DNA of 24,295 bases from positions 1-24,295 of the forward strand of contig DASYGT010000037.1 of the NCBI GenBank assembly GCA_035999365.1, given 5' to 3'. The notes under the pieces are model-generated. The model did not search any database. It was not told the origin of the DNA and was given only the letters and a program-made list of their open reading frames with translations. Below are positions 7,765 to 15,251 of the stretch, in pieces (position 1 is the stretch's first letter; each line of letters opens with the position of its first letter). Source of the stretch: DASYGT01 sp035999365 (GTDB lineage: Bacteria; Actinomycetota; Actinomycetes; Mycobacteriales; Jatrophihabitantaceae). The translations under genes and the position numbers were made by a program.

Positions 7765-7767
7765 CCG
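7735..7767 (-). promoter_or_regulatory. Perfect 16-bp inverted repeat over the amidohydrolase start codon
   Basis: On the coding strand the arms are CGGGTGGGCGTGATCG and CGATCACGCCCACCCG, separated by one base (7751). All 16 pairs match. The GTG start (7762-7764) is in the 5' arm and the codons for the HAH metal motif are in the 3' arm. In mRNA this would form a GC-rich hairpin hiding the initiation region; ribosomes ending at the permease stop (7776-7778) would open it. As DNA it could alternatively be a dyad operator. No U-tract follows, so it is not an intrinsic terminator. Confidence 0.75.
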
Positions 7768-7775
7768 GTGTCGGG

Positions 7776-9278
7776 TCAGCGCGGGACCTGCACGCTGTGC
7801 GGCGCCGGTGCCTCGACCGCGTCGAGCTCCGAGGCGTCGTCACCGCCCTCCTCACCGAGGATCGAGCCGATCCGGTCGACCGCCGCGGGCCGACGCGACT
7901 TGAGGGTCATCACCGCGATCACACCGACGACGATCCAGAGCAGCGTGATGTACGGCGTGTAGTTCAACGGGTACGGCGGGGCGGGGTAGATCGAGCCGTA
8001 CAAGGCGGCGAGGAACAGCACTGCACCGATGGCCGGGACGATCAGGTGCGTCACCGGGTTCCACCGACGTTCGGTGCGCTTGAAGAACGCGGCTCCCCCG
8101 ACGCAAAGGCCGGCGTAGACCACGATGACGGCGAGCGTGCCGATCGTGGCGAAGAAGTAGTACACCGTGGTCGGCTGGCCGCCGAGCGTGTCCTGACCGA
8201 AGCCGAAGCCGAGAATCGCCGCGAGAGCGGTGGCGAGCACGGCGACGACGATCGTCGCGTTCACCGGCGTGTGGTACTTCGGGTGGGTCCGGCCGAGGAA
8301 CGTGGGGAGCGCGCCTTCCCGTCCCATCGAGTACATCGTGCGGGTGGACGCGATCGCGCAGCCGACGCAGACGAAGAACGCCGAGAGCATGCCGCCGATC
8401 TCGACGAGCGTGCCGAGGGGGCCGCCGACGAACTGCTTGGCAATCGTCTTCAACGCCGATGGATCAGCTGCCAGCGACGCTCCGTTGTTCACGCCGAAAC
8501 CGATCGTGAGGCTGTAGGTCGTCCAGACGTAGAGGCCGATCGCGAACAGCACCGACACGATGACGGCGATCGGGATCGCGCGACGCGGGTTGGCGGTCTC
8601 CTCGCCGAAGTCTGCTGCGGTCTCGAATCCGATGTAGGACGTGATGCCGAAGATGATGCCGTAGAAGACGCCGGAGAAGCCGCCCTTCAGCGTGTGCGAG
8701 AACGTGAACGGGGCCAGCGTGTTACCGGCGTGGCCGCCCTTGAACGTGACCGCGATGTCGACGATCAGGATGAGCACGACGGTGATGGCAGCGACGATCA
8801 GCTGCACCCGCGTGGTGACCTTGACGCGCACGACCGACAAGACGACCAGCAGCACCATGCCGACGCAGAAGAACGGGAACCACCAGCTCTGGCTAACCCC
8901 GAACAGGTCGCAGGCGAGATAGGCGACGCCGGCCATCGTCATCGGGACGAAGCACAGCAGGCCGAAGGCGTAGAGCCACCCGGCCATGAAGCCGATCTCC
9001 TTGCCCAGGCTGCGGCTGGCGTAGGTGTAGGCGTACCCCGCCGACGCCATACGGCGGGTGAAGCCGATGACGACGAACGCGAGCGAGAGGCAGGCGATTC
9101 CCCCGAGCAGGAAGGCGAACGGGGTCGAGCCACCTGCCGCCGCTGCGACTCCGGAGACGTTGAGCAGCATCGCCATTCCCGGTGCGAGCACCGAGACGGA
9201 GATGGCGACGGCGTCGACGATCGACAAGCTGCCCCTGGCCAGACGCTGTTCGGGCGCCGGTGTGGCGTTGGTGGTCAT
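7776..9278 (-). CDS. APC-family amino acid/amine permease
   Basis: 500 aa from ATG 9278. About 12 hydrophobic segments are readable, beginning with LSIVDAVAISVSVLAPGMAML; the GMAML-type glycine-rich stretch in TM1 and the FEAAADFGEE-like segment (IGFETAADFGEETANPRRAIP, first 20 residues) in TM6 are APC hallmarks. Role: proton-coupled uptake of an amino acid or amine, probably the substrate of the pathway (inference). AGGAGGGG sits 7 bases before the ATG, the strongest ribosome site in the operon. The start overlaps the Dabb stop (ATGA). The family assignment is firm; the transported compound is unknown. Confidence 0.93.
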   Translation of the reverse strand: MTTNATPAPEQRLARGSLSIVDAVAISVSVLAPGMAMLLNVSGVAAAAGGSTPFAFLLGGIACLSLAFVVIGFTRRMASAGYAYTYASRSLGKEIGFMAGWLYAFGLLCFVPMTMAGVAYLACDLFGVSQSWWFPFFCVGMVLLVVLSVVRVKVTTRVQLIVAAITVVLILIVDIAVTFKGGHAGNTLAPFTFSHTLKGGFSGVFYGIIFGITSYIGFETAADFGEETANPRRAIPIAVIVSVLFAIGLYVWTTYSLTIGFGVNNGASLAADPSALKTIAKQFVGGPLGTLVEIGGMLSAFFVCVGCAIASTRTMYSMGREGALPTFLGRTHPKYHTPVNATIVVAVLATALAAILGFGFGQDTLGGQPTTVYYFFATIGTLAVIVVYAGLCVGGAAFFKRTERRWNPVTHLIVPAIGAVLFLAALYGSIYPAPPYPLNYTPYITLLWIVVGVIAVMTLKSRRPAAVDRIGSILGEEGGDDASELDAVEAPAPHSVQVPR

Positions 9279-9637
9279 GACGCTGCCCCTCCTGAGTGGT
9301 GTGTGTCGTTCGGACCGTGCGGCCAGACGACGGTGTCCGGCGTGAGGTGGTAGTCGAAGGCCAGCGGCGTGCACGACCGCTCCATGACCCACGCGAGGAA
9401 GTACTGGTGCACGGGGTGCTGCTGGTAGTTGCGCAGCGCGATCTCGTCGTCGAATTCGGTGTAGAGCAGGTACTGGTAGCCGCGGGTCCGCGCGTCGGTG
9501 AGGTCGCGGCCGAAGCGGATGGCCCCGAAGCCGCCGATCTTCTCGGGCCACGCCTTCACCTGGTCGCGCATGTCGGTGTCGTCGTCGTCGGAAAGCTCGG
9601 ACGGGAACGAGAAGAGCACGATGTGCTGCAGCGTCAT
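9275..9637 (-). CDS. Dabb (stress-responsive A/B barrel) domain protein
   Basis: 120 aa. MTLQHIVLFSF at the N-terminus and the central YQYLLYTEFDDEIALRNYQQHPVHQYF are the Dabb pattern (HxVLFxF, FxDxxAxxxYxxHPxH). These are small ferredoxin-like dimers; some catalyse cyclisation or decarboxylation, most have no known role. It lies between the GS-like ligase (12 bp gap) and the permease (4-bp ATGA overlap), so it is made together with them. An extra C-terminal tail of about 20 residues (TPDTVVWPHGPNDTHHSGG) goes beyond the usual 95-100 aa domain. Role in the pathway unknown. Confidence 0.88.
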   Translation of the reverse strand: MTLQHIVLFSFPSELSDDDDTDMRDQVKAWPEKIGGFGAIRFGRDLTDARTRGYQYLLYTEFDDEIALRNYQQHPVHQYFLAWVMERSCTPLAFDYHLTPDTVVWPHGPNDTHHSGGAAS

Positions 9638-9649
9638 CGGTGCGCCATC

Positions 9650-11155
9650 TCAGAAGAACTCGAAGTATTCACGCATCTGCCATTCGTCGCGCGCAGCGGC
9701 GGCCTGGGTCTCGTCCGAGATCTCGGAGGTCGCCGCCTCGTAACGGCCGAGCTCGGCCCGCTTCATCATCAGGTAGTAGTCGACGAACCCGTCGCCGAAC
9801 TCCTTGCGGTACAGCGGATCCGCATCGAGGGCGTCGATCGCCGTCCCCATCGACGCGGGGAGAGCCGGAGCCTCGGCGGCGTAGGGGTCGGCCTCAACAG
9901 CCGGCGGCGGCGTGAGCGATCGTTCGATGCCGTCGAGCCCGGCCGCGATGTCGGCAGCGAGGTAGAGGTAGGGATTGGCGCTCGGTTCGCCGAGCCTGTT
10001 CTCCAGGTGCGTACCCGGATCGCCGACGCCGCCTTGCACGCGGACGAGGGAGCCACGGTTCTCGACGGCCCAACTGACGCGGTCCGGCGCGAACGAGTAC
10101 GGCGCGAATCGCGTGTAGCCGTTGACGGTCGGGGTCGCGAACAGCGTCATCGCCTGGGCATGCTCGAGCAGCCCGGCCACGTACTGCAGGCCAGTGTCGG
10201 AGAGCATCGCTTCCTGGCTGACGTAGGCGTTCGTGCCGTCTGCGGTGAGCAGCGACGAGTGCAGGTGCCAGCCCGAGGCGAAGAAGTTGGGCAGCGCCGG
10301 TTTGCACATGAACGAGGCGAGCAGGCCGCGGCGGTGGCAGATCTGCTTGACCGCGGACCGGAACAGCACCATCGCGTCTGCCGTGCCGAGTCCCTCGAGC
10401 GGGCTCAGGCTGAACTCCAGCTGCCCCGGACCCCACTCGTCCTCCATGGCGCGCGGCATCAGGCCGACACCGGCGAGTCCGTCGCGCAGCGCGTTGATGG
10501 TGTCGAGCACGCCGTCCAGTCGCACCTCGGACAGGTACTGGTAGCCGTGTTGGAACACGTCCACGGACGGTGCCGGCGGCGGCGCGCCGGTCTGGTCGAG
10601 ACCGATCAACGGGCTCTGCCTGCGGGTGATGTAGAACTCGACCTCCAGCCCGGACAGGTAGCGCAGACCGTGGTCGGCGAGCCGGTCGAGCTGGCCCCGC
10701 AGCAGGCGCCGGCCGTCCAGCGGTACCGGCGCACCCGAGGAGAAGTAGGCGTCACAGAGCACCCAGCCGGTCCGATCCGCCCACGGCAGGACGCAGAACG
10801 TCGTCGGGTCAGGCACGATCACGACGTCCGGGAAGCCGGTGAACTCGGGAATGCCGAAGCCGCCGCCCTCCGCGAACGCCGGTGGGAAGACGGAGTTTCC
10901 CGTGTCCAGGCTGTAGATCGCACCGGAGAAGTCGACGCCGTTGGTGAAGGCGGCGGCCGCTGCGTGCGGTGACAGGAACTTGGCCCGCGGCATGCCGTGC
11001 TGGTCGACGACCACCACGCGCACGGTCTGCAGACCGAGTTCCTCGATGCGGGCGAGGACCTCCTCGGTCGCGGCCTGCTGCTCGGGCGTGTGCAGGCCGT
11101 GTTCGGAGACGAACCCGGAACGTCCGATCCCTGCTCCGTTCGAGGGTGCTGTCAT
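9650..11155 (-). CDS. Glutamine synthetase-like gamma-glutamyl ligase (GlnA/FluG/PuuA family)
   Basis: 501 aa from ATG 11155, with AAGGAGAA 8-9 bases upstream. Glutamine synthetase active-site residues are present: Glu171 and Glu173 in GLEVEFY, Glu240 and Glu247 in DEWGPGQLEFSL, His297/His299 in ASGWHLHSSL, Arg367 and Arg372 in ENRGSLVRVQGG, and Arg387 in HLENRLG. The C-terminal region departs from true GlnA: the NLY(D/E)LP adenylylation loop is replaced by a Pro/Ala/Glu-rich segment. This, plus the gene context, argues for a ligase that joins glutamate to an amine other than ammonia (as PuuA, IpuC and actinobacterial GlnA3/GlnA4 do). Which amine is unknown. Second gene of the leftward operon, 31 bp after the regulator. 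Confidence 0.93.
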   Translation of the reverse strand: MTAPSNGAGIGRSGFVSEHGLHTPEQQAATEEVLARIEELGLQTVRVVVVDQHGMPRAKFLSPHAAAAAFTNGVDFSGAIYSLDTGNSVFPPAFAEGGGFGIPEFTGFPDVVIVPDPTTFCVLPWADRTGWVLCDAYFSSGAPVPLDGRRLLRGQLDRLADHGLRYLSGLEVEFYITRRQSPLIGLDQTGAPPPAPSVDVFQHGYQYLSEVRLDGVLDTINALRDGLAGVGLMPRAMEDEWGPGQLEFSLSPLEGLGTADAMVLFRSAVKQICHRRGLLASFMCKPALPNFFASGWHLHSSLLTADGTNAYVSQEAMLSDTGLQYVAGLLEHAQAMTLFATPTVNGYTRFAPYSFAPDRVSWAVENRGSLVRVQGGVGDPGTHLENRLGEPSANPYLYLAADIAAGLDGIERSLTPPPAVEADPYAAEAPALPASMGTAIDALDADPLYRKEFGDGFVDYYLMMKRAELGRYEAATSEISDETQAAAARDEWQMREYFEFF

Positions 11156-11186
11156 GCGGCTGTTCTCCTTCGTGGTCGTTCGACGT

Positions 11187-11783
11187 TCATCGGGGGGCGG
11201 TGGGGTTCGCCTTCTGACGGGCGAGGTCGGCCATGTCCGTCAGCAGCCGCACCGCGGTGTCCGGTGTCGGCATCTCGGCGATCGTCATCGATGTCTCGGT
11301 GCGCTGGATGCCCTCGATCTGCCAGACCTGGTTCAGCAGCAGGCTCCGCAGGTGCGTGTAATCGCGCACCCGAACTCGCACCAGCAGGTCGACGTCGCCG
11401 GTGACGAGCATGATCTCCTCGACCTCGGGGATCTCGGCGAGCGCCTGCATGATCAGGCCCTGCTCGTAGTCGAGCACCGCGACCACCGTGAGGTAGACCG
11501 TCGTCGGGTATCCCAGCGCGCTCCAGTTCAGGCGCGCCGCGTAGCCGCTGATCACGCCCTGGCGTTCGAGTCGCGCGATCCGGTCGCCGACCGCCGGCGC
11601 GGACATGCCCAGCTCCCTGGCGAGCGCGCGTTGCGACAGCCGCGCGTCCTTGCTCAACAGCAGCAGCAGGCGCAGGTCGGTCTCGTCGAAGCCGACGGCC
11701 TCCGACGGCGCGACGGCGTAGTCCCTGATCGAGCCCAGCGGGCTGCGGCTCGCCGCGCCCGGGTCGGTTCCGGCCACCGTCAC
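11187..11783 (-). CDS. Lrp/AsnC-family transcriptional regulator
   Basis: 198 aa from GTG 11783. The N-terminal HTH is at about residues 30-85 (FDETDLRLLLLLSKDARLS and MSAPAVGDRIARLERQGVI), followed by the RAM ligand-binding domain (VYLTVVAVLDYEQGL, EVEEIMLVTGDVDLLVRVRVRDY, IQRTETSMTI). GTG 11783 is preferred because GGAG lies 5 bases upstream; GTG 11786 is too close to it. An N-terminal extension of about 28 residues precedes the HTH, making it longer than the usual 150-165 aa. It heads the leftward operon and faces the aminotransferase operon across 142 bp; such regulators usually sense an amino acid related to the pathway they control. Confidence 0.92.
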   Translation of the reverse strand: MTVAGTDPGAASRSPLGSIRDYAVAPSEAVGFDETDLRLLLLLSKDARLSQRALARELGMSAPAVGDRIARLERQGVISGYAARLNWSALGYPTTVYLTVVAVLDYEQGLIMQALAEIPEVEEIMLVTGDVDLLVRVRVRDYTHLRSLLLNQVWQIEGIQRTETSMTIAEMPTPDTAVRLLTDMADLARQKANPTAPR

Positions 11784-11925
11784 CACCTCTCCCCGGCTAC
11801 TTGTCAATGGTGTCGTCGAGATGCAAGATGACCTTCTGTATGTCAGGTCCGATGCGGAAGTGTCGAACCGAATGTAAGGTCCTGTCAACCCCGCTCGCGC
11901 GCGAATCTCTCGCCTGGAGGTCTCG
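11784..11925. promoter_or_regulatory. Divergent regulatory region with repeated half-sites
   Basis: The only promoter region of both operons. TGTCA occurs at 11802-11806, 11841-11845 and 11883-11887, about 40 bases apart (roughly four helical turns each). AGGTCC occurs at 11845-11850 and 11877-11882, with an inverted GACCT at 11830-11834. TGTCAA at 11802 and 11883 reads TTGACA on the minus strand. These are candidate AsnC/Lrp octamer contacts and/or -35 elements; no convincing -10 was identified, so the assignment stays tentative. GGAGG at 11916-11920 is the ribosome site of the aminotransferase gene. Confidence 0.45.
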
Positions 11926-13146
11926 ATGACCGGCCCCGCCCTAGCGACCGATTGGACGTCCCGGCTCGCTCGACGCACGGTGGGCCAGGACGGCGTGCTG
12001 ACCGGCATCCTGGCTCTCGCCAACGCCGAGGGAGTCATCAACTTCTCGGGCGGGTTTCCCGACCCCGAGCTGTTCCCGACGGACGTGCTGGCTGGCATCA
12101 CCGCGCGATTGCTGACCGCGCACGCGGACGTCGCGCTGCAGTACGCGCCGAGCCAGGGCATCGCGACGACGATCGCGGCCGTGTCGGACCACCTGCAGCA
12201 ACTGGAGGGGGTCCGGCCGTCCCCGGGCGGGGTGATGATCACCAGCGGCGGCATCGACGCGGTCACGCTGATCGCCAAGAGCATGCTCGACCCGACGGAC
12301 GTGGTGCTGGTCGAGGAGCCGAGTTACCTCGGCGCCGTCGCAGGGTTCGCCGCGTTCGAGGCCACCTTGCGCGGGGTCGACGCCGACGACGACGGGCTCG
12401 ATGTCGATGCGCTCGCGCGTCTGCTCGACGGCGGTCTGCGGGCCAAGCTGCTCTACACGATCCCCGACTACCAGAACCCCAGCGGCTACAGCCTGTCCAC
12501 CGCTCGCCGGGCCCAGCTCGTCGAGCTGTGCCGGCGCCACAACGTGCTGATCGTCGAGGACGTCGCGTATCGCGAACTCGGCTTCGTCGACGGTGAGCGC
12601 CGTCCGAGCCTGTGGTCACTGGCGCCGGATCACGTCGTCCAGATCGGCACGTTCTCCAAGACGTTCTTCCCCGGCGTTCGCCTCGGCTGGGCAGCGGGGC
12701 CGCCCGAGGTGGTCGCGCAGCTGGTCGTCGCCAAGCAGAACTCCGACCAGTGCGCCGGTGCCCTCGGTCAGCGCATGGTCGAGGAGTTCATCCGCGGCGG
12801 CCACTTCGGCGCGCAGGTCACCCGGGCCCGTGCGCTGTACCGGCGACGGGCCGAGCTGACGGTGCGTGCGCTGCGCGCGCACATGCCTTCCGACGTCACC
12901 TGGACCGAGCCGACCGGCGGTTTCTTCACCTGGCTGCACGTGCCGGGTGTCGACACCGCGGCGCTTGCCGTCGCGGCCCGGGCGAACGACGTCGCCTTCG
13001 TTCCTGGCGCTGCGTTCTTCGCCGAGCGGGTCGAGAACGAGTACCTGCGACTGTCGTTCAGCCGGGTGAGTGACGCGAACATCGACGAAGGCATGCGCCG
13101 GTTGGCCGCTGCCATCACCGCAATGAGACAGGGAGACACGGTATGA
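11926..13146 (+). CDS. PLP-dependent aminotransferase (class I/II, LysN/2-aminoadipate-like)
   Basis: 406 aa from ATG 11926, with GGAGG 5-6 bases upstream. Fold type I residues are visible: YAPSQGIATTIAAVSDHL, the TSGGIDAVTLIAKSML segment that binds the PLP phosphate, IPDYQNPSGYSLS (Asn contacting PLP), VEDVAYRELGF (Asp and Tyr), Lys245 in GTFSKTFFPGVRLGW as the Schiff-base lysine, and the C-terminal LRLSFSRV arginine that binds the substrate carboxylate. No GntR-type HTH is attached, unlike MocR regulators. Likely transaminates an amino acid or a conjugate made by the neighbouring ligase. First gene of a fully overlapping four-gene operon; its stop overlaps the cupin start (ATGA). Confidence 0.92.
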   Translation: MTGPALATDWTSRLARRTVGQDGVLTGILALANAEGVINFSGGFPDPELFPTDVLAGITARLLTAHADVALQYAPSQGIATTIAAVSDHLQQLEGVRPSPGGVMITSGGIDAVTLIAKSMLDPTDVVLVEEPSYLGAVAGFAAFEATLRGVDADDDGLDVDALARLLDGGLRAKLLYTIPDYQNPSGYSLSTARRAQLVELCRRHNVLIVEDVAYRELGFVDGERRPSLWSLAPDHVVQIGTFSKTFFPGVRLGWAAGPPEVVAQLVVAKQNSDQCAGALGQRMVEEFIRGGHFGAQVTRARALYRRRAELTVRALRAHMPSDVTWTEPTGGFFTWLHVPGVDTAALAVAARANDVAFVPGAAFFAERVENEYLRLSFSRVSDANIDEGMRRLAAAITAMRQGDTV

Positions 13147-13577
13147 CTCACGACCACTTTGCCGCCGAGGCGACTGGAACACCCACCGCCGACGGGCGAT
13201 TCGTCACGCCGGAGCTGATCGAGTCGGTCGAGTACGTGCCGGGCCTGATGTTCCAGCCCGTGCTCGGCGAGAACATGCTCGCCAACTTCGTGACGTTCCA
13301 GCCGCACACCGAGGCGCCGCTGCACGTGCACGAGGAGGAGCAGATCGTCATCGTCGTCGAGGGCGAATTCGACTTCACCATCGACGGCGACACCCGCACG
13401 ATGCACGTCGGCGACGTCGCCGTCGTCCCGCCCTGGGTGCCGCACGGTGCCGTCACCGGAGACATCGGTTGCCGCGAGATCGACGTGTTCAACCCGCCGC
13501 GGGCAACCCTGCTGGAGCACGCACGCAAGGCTGCCCCGGCCTCGATCGTGCCGCGGCCGGACGGGGCCTCCGCCTGA
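13143..13577 (+). CDS. Small cupin-domain protein
   Basis: 144 aa, one cupin barrel. Motif 1 is PLHVHEEEQIVIVVEGEFDFTIDG (His, His, Glu as metal ligands in HVHEEEQ); motif 2 is VGDVAVVPPWVPHGAVTG with the fourth ligand His. AGGGAG lies about 8 bases before the ATG, and the start overlaps the aminotransferase stop. The fold may act as a dioxygenase, isomerase or dimethylsulfoniopropionate-lyase-like enzyme, or just bind a ligand; sequence alone does not decide. Given its place between an aminotransferase and an SDR, action on a 2-oxo acid or an enol/enamine intermediate is a reasonable guess. Confidence 0.9.
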   Translation: MTHDHFAAEATGTPTADGRFVTPELIESVEYVPGLMFQPVLGENMLANFVTFQPHTEAPLHVHEEEQIVIVVEGEFDFTIDGDTRTMHVGDVAVVPPWVPHGAVTGDIGCREIDVFNPPRATLLEHARKAAPASIVPRPDGASA

Positions 13578-14350
13578 TGGATCTCGGGCTGGCCGGCCGG
13601 CGGGCGATCGTCACCGGCGGATCGAAGGGCATCGGGCGCGCCGTCGCGACCGAACTCGTCGCCGAAGGCGCGCAGGTCGCGATCTGCGCGCGCCACGCTG
13701 ACGAACTCGAGGATGCGGCGGCGAGCATCGGCGGCGCGGTGTTCGCGCAGGTCGCCGACGTCACCGACGTCGAGTCGATCGAGGCGTTCACCGCGGCTGC
13801 GGTGCAGCACATGGGCGGCCTCGACGTGCTGGTGAACAATGCCGGCGGCGCGAACCCCGGCTCGTTCGAGACGCTGACCGACGAGGCGTGGCAGCGCGAC
13901 CTCGACGTCAAGCTGTTCAGCCAGATCCGGTGCTTCCGGGCCGCGCTGCCTCACCTGCGGCAGAGCCCTGCTCCGCGGGTGGTGAACATCAACGCGGTCT
14001 ATGCGAAGAATCCCGACCCGGCGTTCTTCTCCACCACGGTGAACCGCGCCGCGTGTCTGAACCTGAACAAGGCGCTCGCGCAGGAGTACGGCGCCGAGAA
14101 CATCCTGGTGAACAGCGTCAACATCGGCTTCGTGACGACGCCTCAGTGGGAGAACATCCACCGGCGCCGCGCACCCGAGCTGCCGATCGAGGAGTTCCTG
14201 CACGGCCTGGCGGCCGACGAGGTCCCCCTCAAGCGGTTCGGCACGGTCGAGGAGGTCTCGGGCATCGTGGCGTTCCTCGCCGGCTCGCGGGCGAGCTACA
14301 TCACCGGTGCGGTGATCGACGTCGCCGGCGGCATGGGGAAGTACGTCTGA
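13577..14350 (+). CDS. Atypical short-chain dehydrogenase/reductase (SDR)
   Basis: 257 aa from ATG 13577, which shares one base with the cupin TGA. The cofactor motif TGGSKGIG (residues 13-20) and VNNAGG are intact, so NAD(P) binding is expected. The catalytic tetrad is not: aligning spacing with FabG (Ser, Tyr +13, Lys +17), the expected Ser is Ala140 (NINAVYAK), Tyr is Thr153 and Lys is Arg157 (STTVNRAAC); the helix asparagine is Lys112 (LDVKLFS). Similar Ser/Arg-type divergent SDRs exist, but their chemistry is poorly known. The frame is open upstream, but MDLGLAGRRAIVTGG is the normal SDR start. It is translationally coupled on both sides. Confidence 0.88.
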   Translation: MDLGLAGRRAIVTGGSKGIGRAVATELVAEGAQVAICARHADELEDAAASIGGAVFAQVADVTDVESIEAFTAAAVQHMGGLDVLVNNAGGANPGSFETLTDEAWQRDLDVKLFSQIRCFRAALPHLRQSPAPRVVNINAVYAKNPDPAFFSTTVNRAACLNLNKALAQEYGAENILVNSVNIGFVTTPQWENIHRRRAPELPIEEFLHGLAADEVPLKRFGTVEEVSGIVAFLAGSRASYITGAVIDVAGGMGKYV

Positions 14351-15198
14351 TGTGCCGGCTGGTCGGTTGGACGAGCGATCGGCCGGTCTCGCTCGCGGAC
14401 GTGCTGGGCGAGCGGGCGCTGGACCGCCTGGTGCGGCTGTCGTCGTTCCACGCGGACGGGTGGGGCATCGCCTGGCGTGCGGACGATGCACTGCACGTCC
14501 GGAGATCGACGCGTGCGGCCCGCGAGGACGCCGGATTCACCGCGATGGCGCTGGAGGTGCGGGCCACCACCGCGATCGTGCACCTGCGCTGGGCCACCCC
14601 TGGCTTCGGGCTCGGTCTGGTCAACACCCACCCCTTCGTCGTCGGTGACGAGGCCATGGCGCACAACGGCGCCATGGGACCGCGCGAGGGGCTCGGTGCC
14701 CTGCTCACCGACGATGCCCCGCATCGTCCGGGCGGCACGACCGACAGCGAGCACTTCTTCCACGGCGTGCTCGGCGAGCTGCCCGCGTCCGGCGGCGACC
14801 TCGTCACCGCCGTCGAACGCACCAGTGCTCGCGGCGCCGACGCCGGCCTGCGCGCCGCCAGCTTGAACGCGATGTTCCTGCGCCCCGACGGCCTGCACGT
14901 CCTGAACTGGCACGACCCCGCGAACGTGCCCGAGGCTGCTGTCCGCTCGAATGCCGACGACCCCGCCAATCCCCCGTACTTCGACCTGCGCCACCGCGCC
15001 GGGCCCGGGCTCGACGTCGTCGTGTCCTCCGGCTTCGTCCCCGACGCCTCGAGCTGGGATCTGCTGTCGCCCGCGTCGATCACGCACTTTGCGGCACCCG
15101 GTCCGGCCGTGGTGCGTCCGCTGCGGCCCGAGCGCGCGCTGTGCACGGTCGCCCGGCCCGGCGCCCTGTCACCAGCCGCCCTCGGCCCAGGAATCTGA
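14350..15198 (+). CDS. Class II glutamine amidotransferase-like hydrolase (EgtC-type)
   Basis: 282 aa from ATG 14350, sharing one base with the SDR TGA. Ntn-hydrolase features: Cys2 directly after the initiator Met (MCRLVGW), HADGWGIAW, Arg80 in HLRWATPG, NTHPF (residues 92-96), AHNGAMG with Asn106-Gly107, and TDSEHFF with Asp132. There is no synthase domain, so this is a stand-alone Ntn amidohydrolase of the GATase_6/EgtC type. EgtC removes glutamate from a gamma-glutamyl intermediate in ergothioneine synthesis; no other egt gene is present. With a GS-like ligase next door, the likely role is removal of a gamma-glutamyl group from a pathway intermediate (inference). Last gene of the rightward operon. 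Confidence 0.9.
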   Translation: MCRLVGWTSDRPVSLADVLGERALDRLVRLSSFHADGWGIAWRADDALHVRRSTRAAREDAGFTAMALEVRATTAIVHLRWATPGFGLGLVNTHPFVVGDEAMAHNGAMGPREGLGALLTDDAPHRPGGTTDSEHFFHGVLGELPASGGDLVTAVERTSARGADAGLRAASLNAMFLRPDGLHVLNWHDPANVPEAAVRSNADDPANPPYFDLRHRAGPGLDVVVSSGFVPDASSWDLLSPASITHFAAPGPAVVRPLRPERALCTVARPGALSPAALGPGI

Positions 15199-15251
15199 CC
15201 GCCGGCGCGCTCAGGCAGTCGATGGCGCTCGCGAACCCGTCTGCGCGCGGC

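Noticed and set aside
7735..7767. Inverted repeat as an intrinsic terminator after the permease gene
   Set aside because: No T-tract follows on the coding strand, and the repeat continues into the amidohydrolase coding sequence.
6805..7962. 385-codon plus-strand open frame
   Set aside because: It is antisense to the amidohydrolase gene, Arg/Asp/Glu-rich, with no motif.
7797..9353. 518-codon plus-strand open frame
   Set aside because: It is antisense to the APC permease and made almost wholly of Asp, Arg, Glu, His and Gly, the complement of hydrophobic codons. It has no ribosome site.
9296..10972. 558-codon plus-strand open frame
   Set aside because: It is antisense to the Dabb and GS-like genes, with no recognisable domain.
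11926..13146. Aminotransferase as a MocR/GntR-type regulator
   Set aside because: The protein begins directly with the aminotransferase domain; there is no winged-helix domain upstream in frame.
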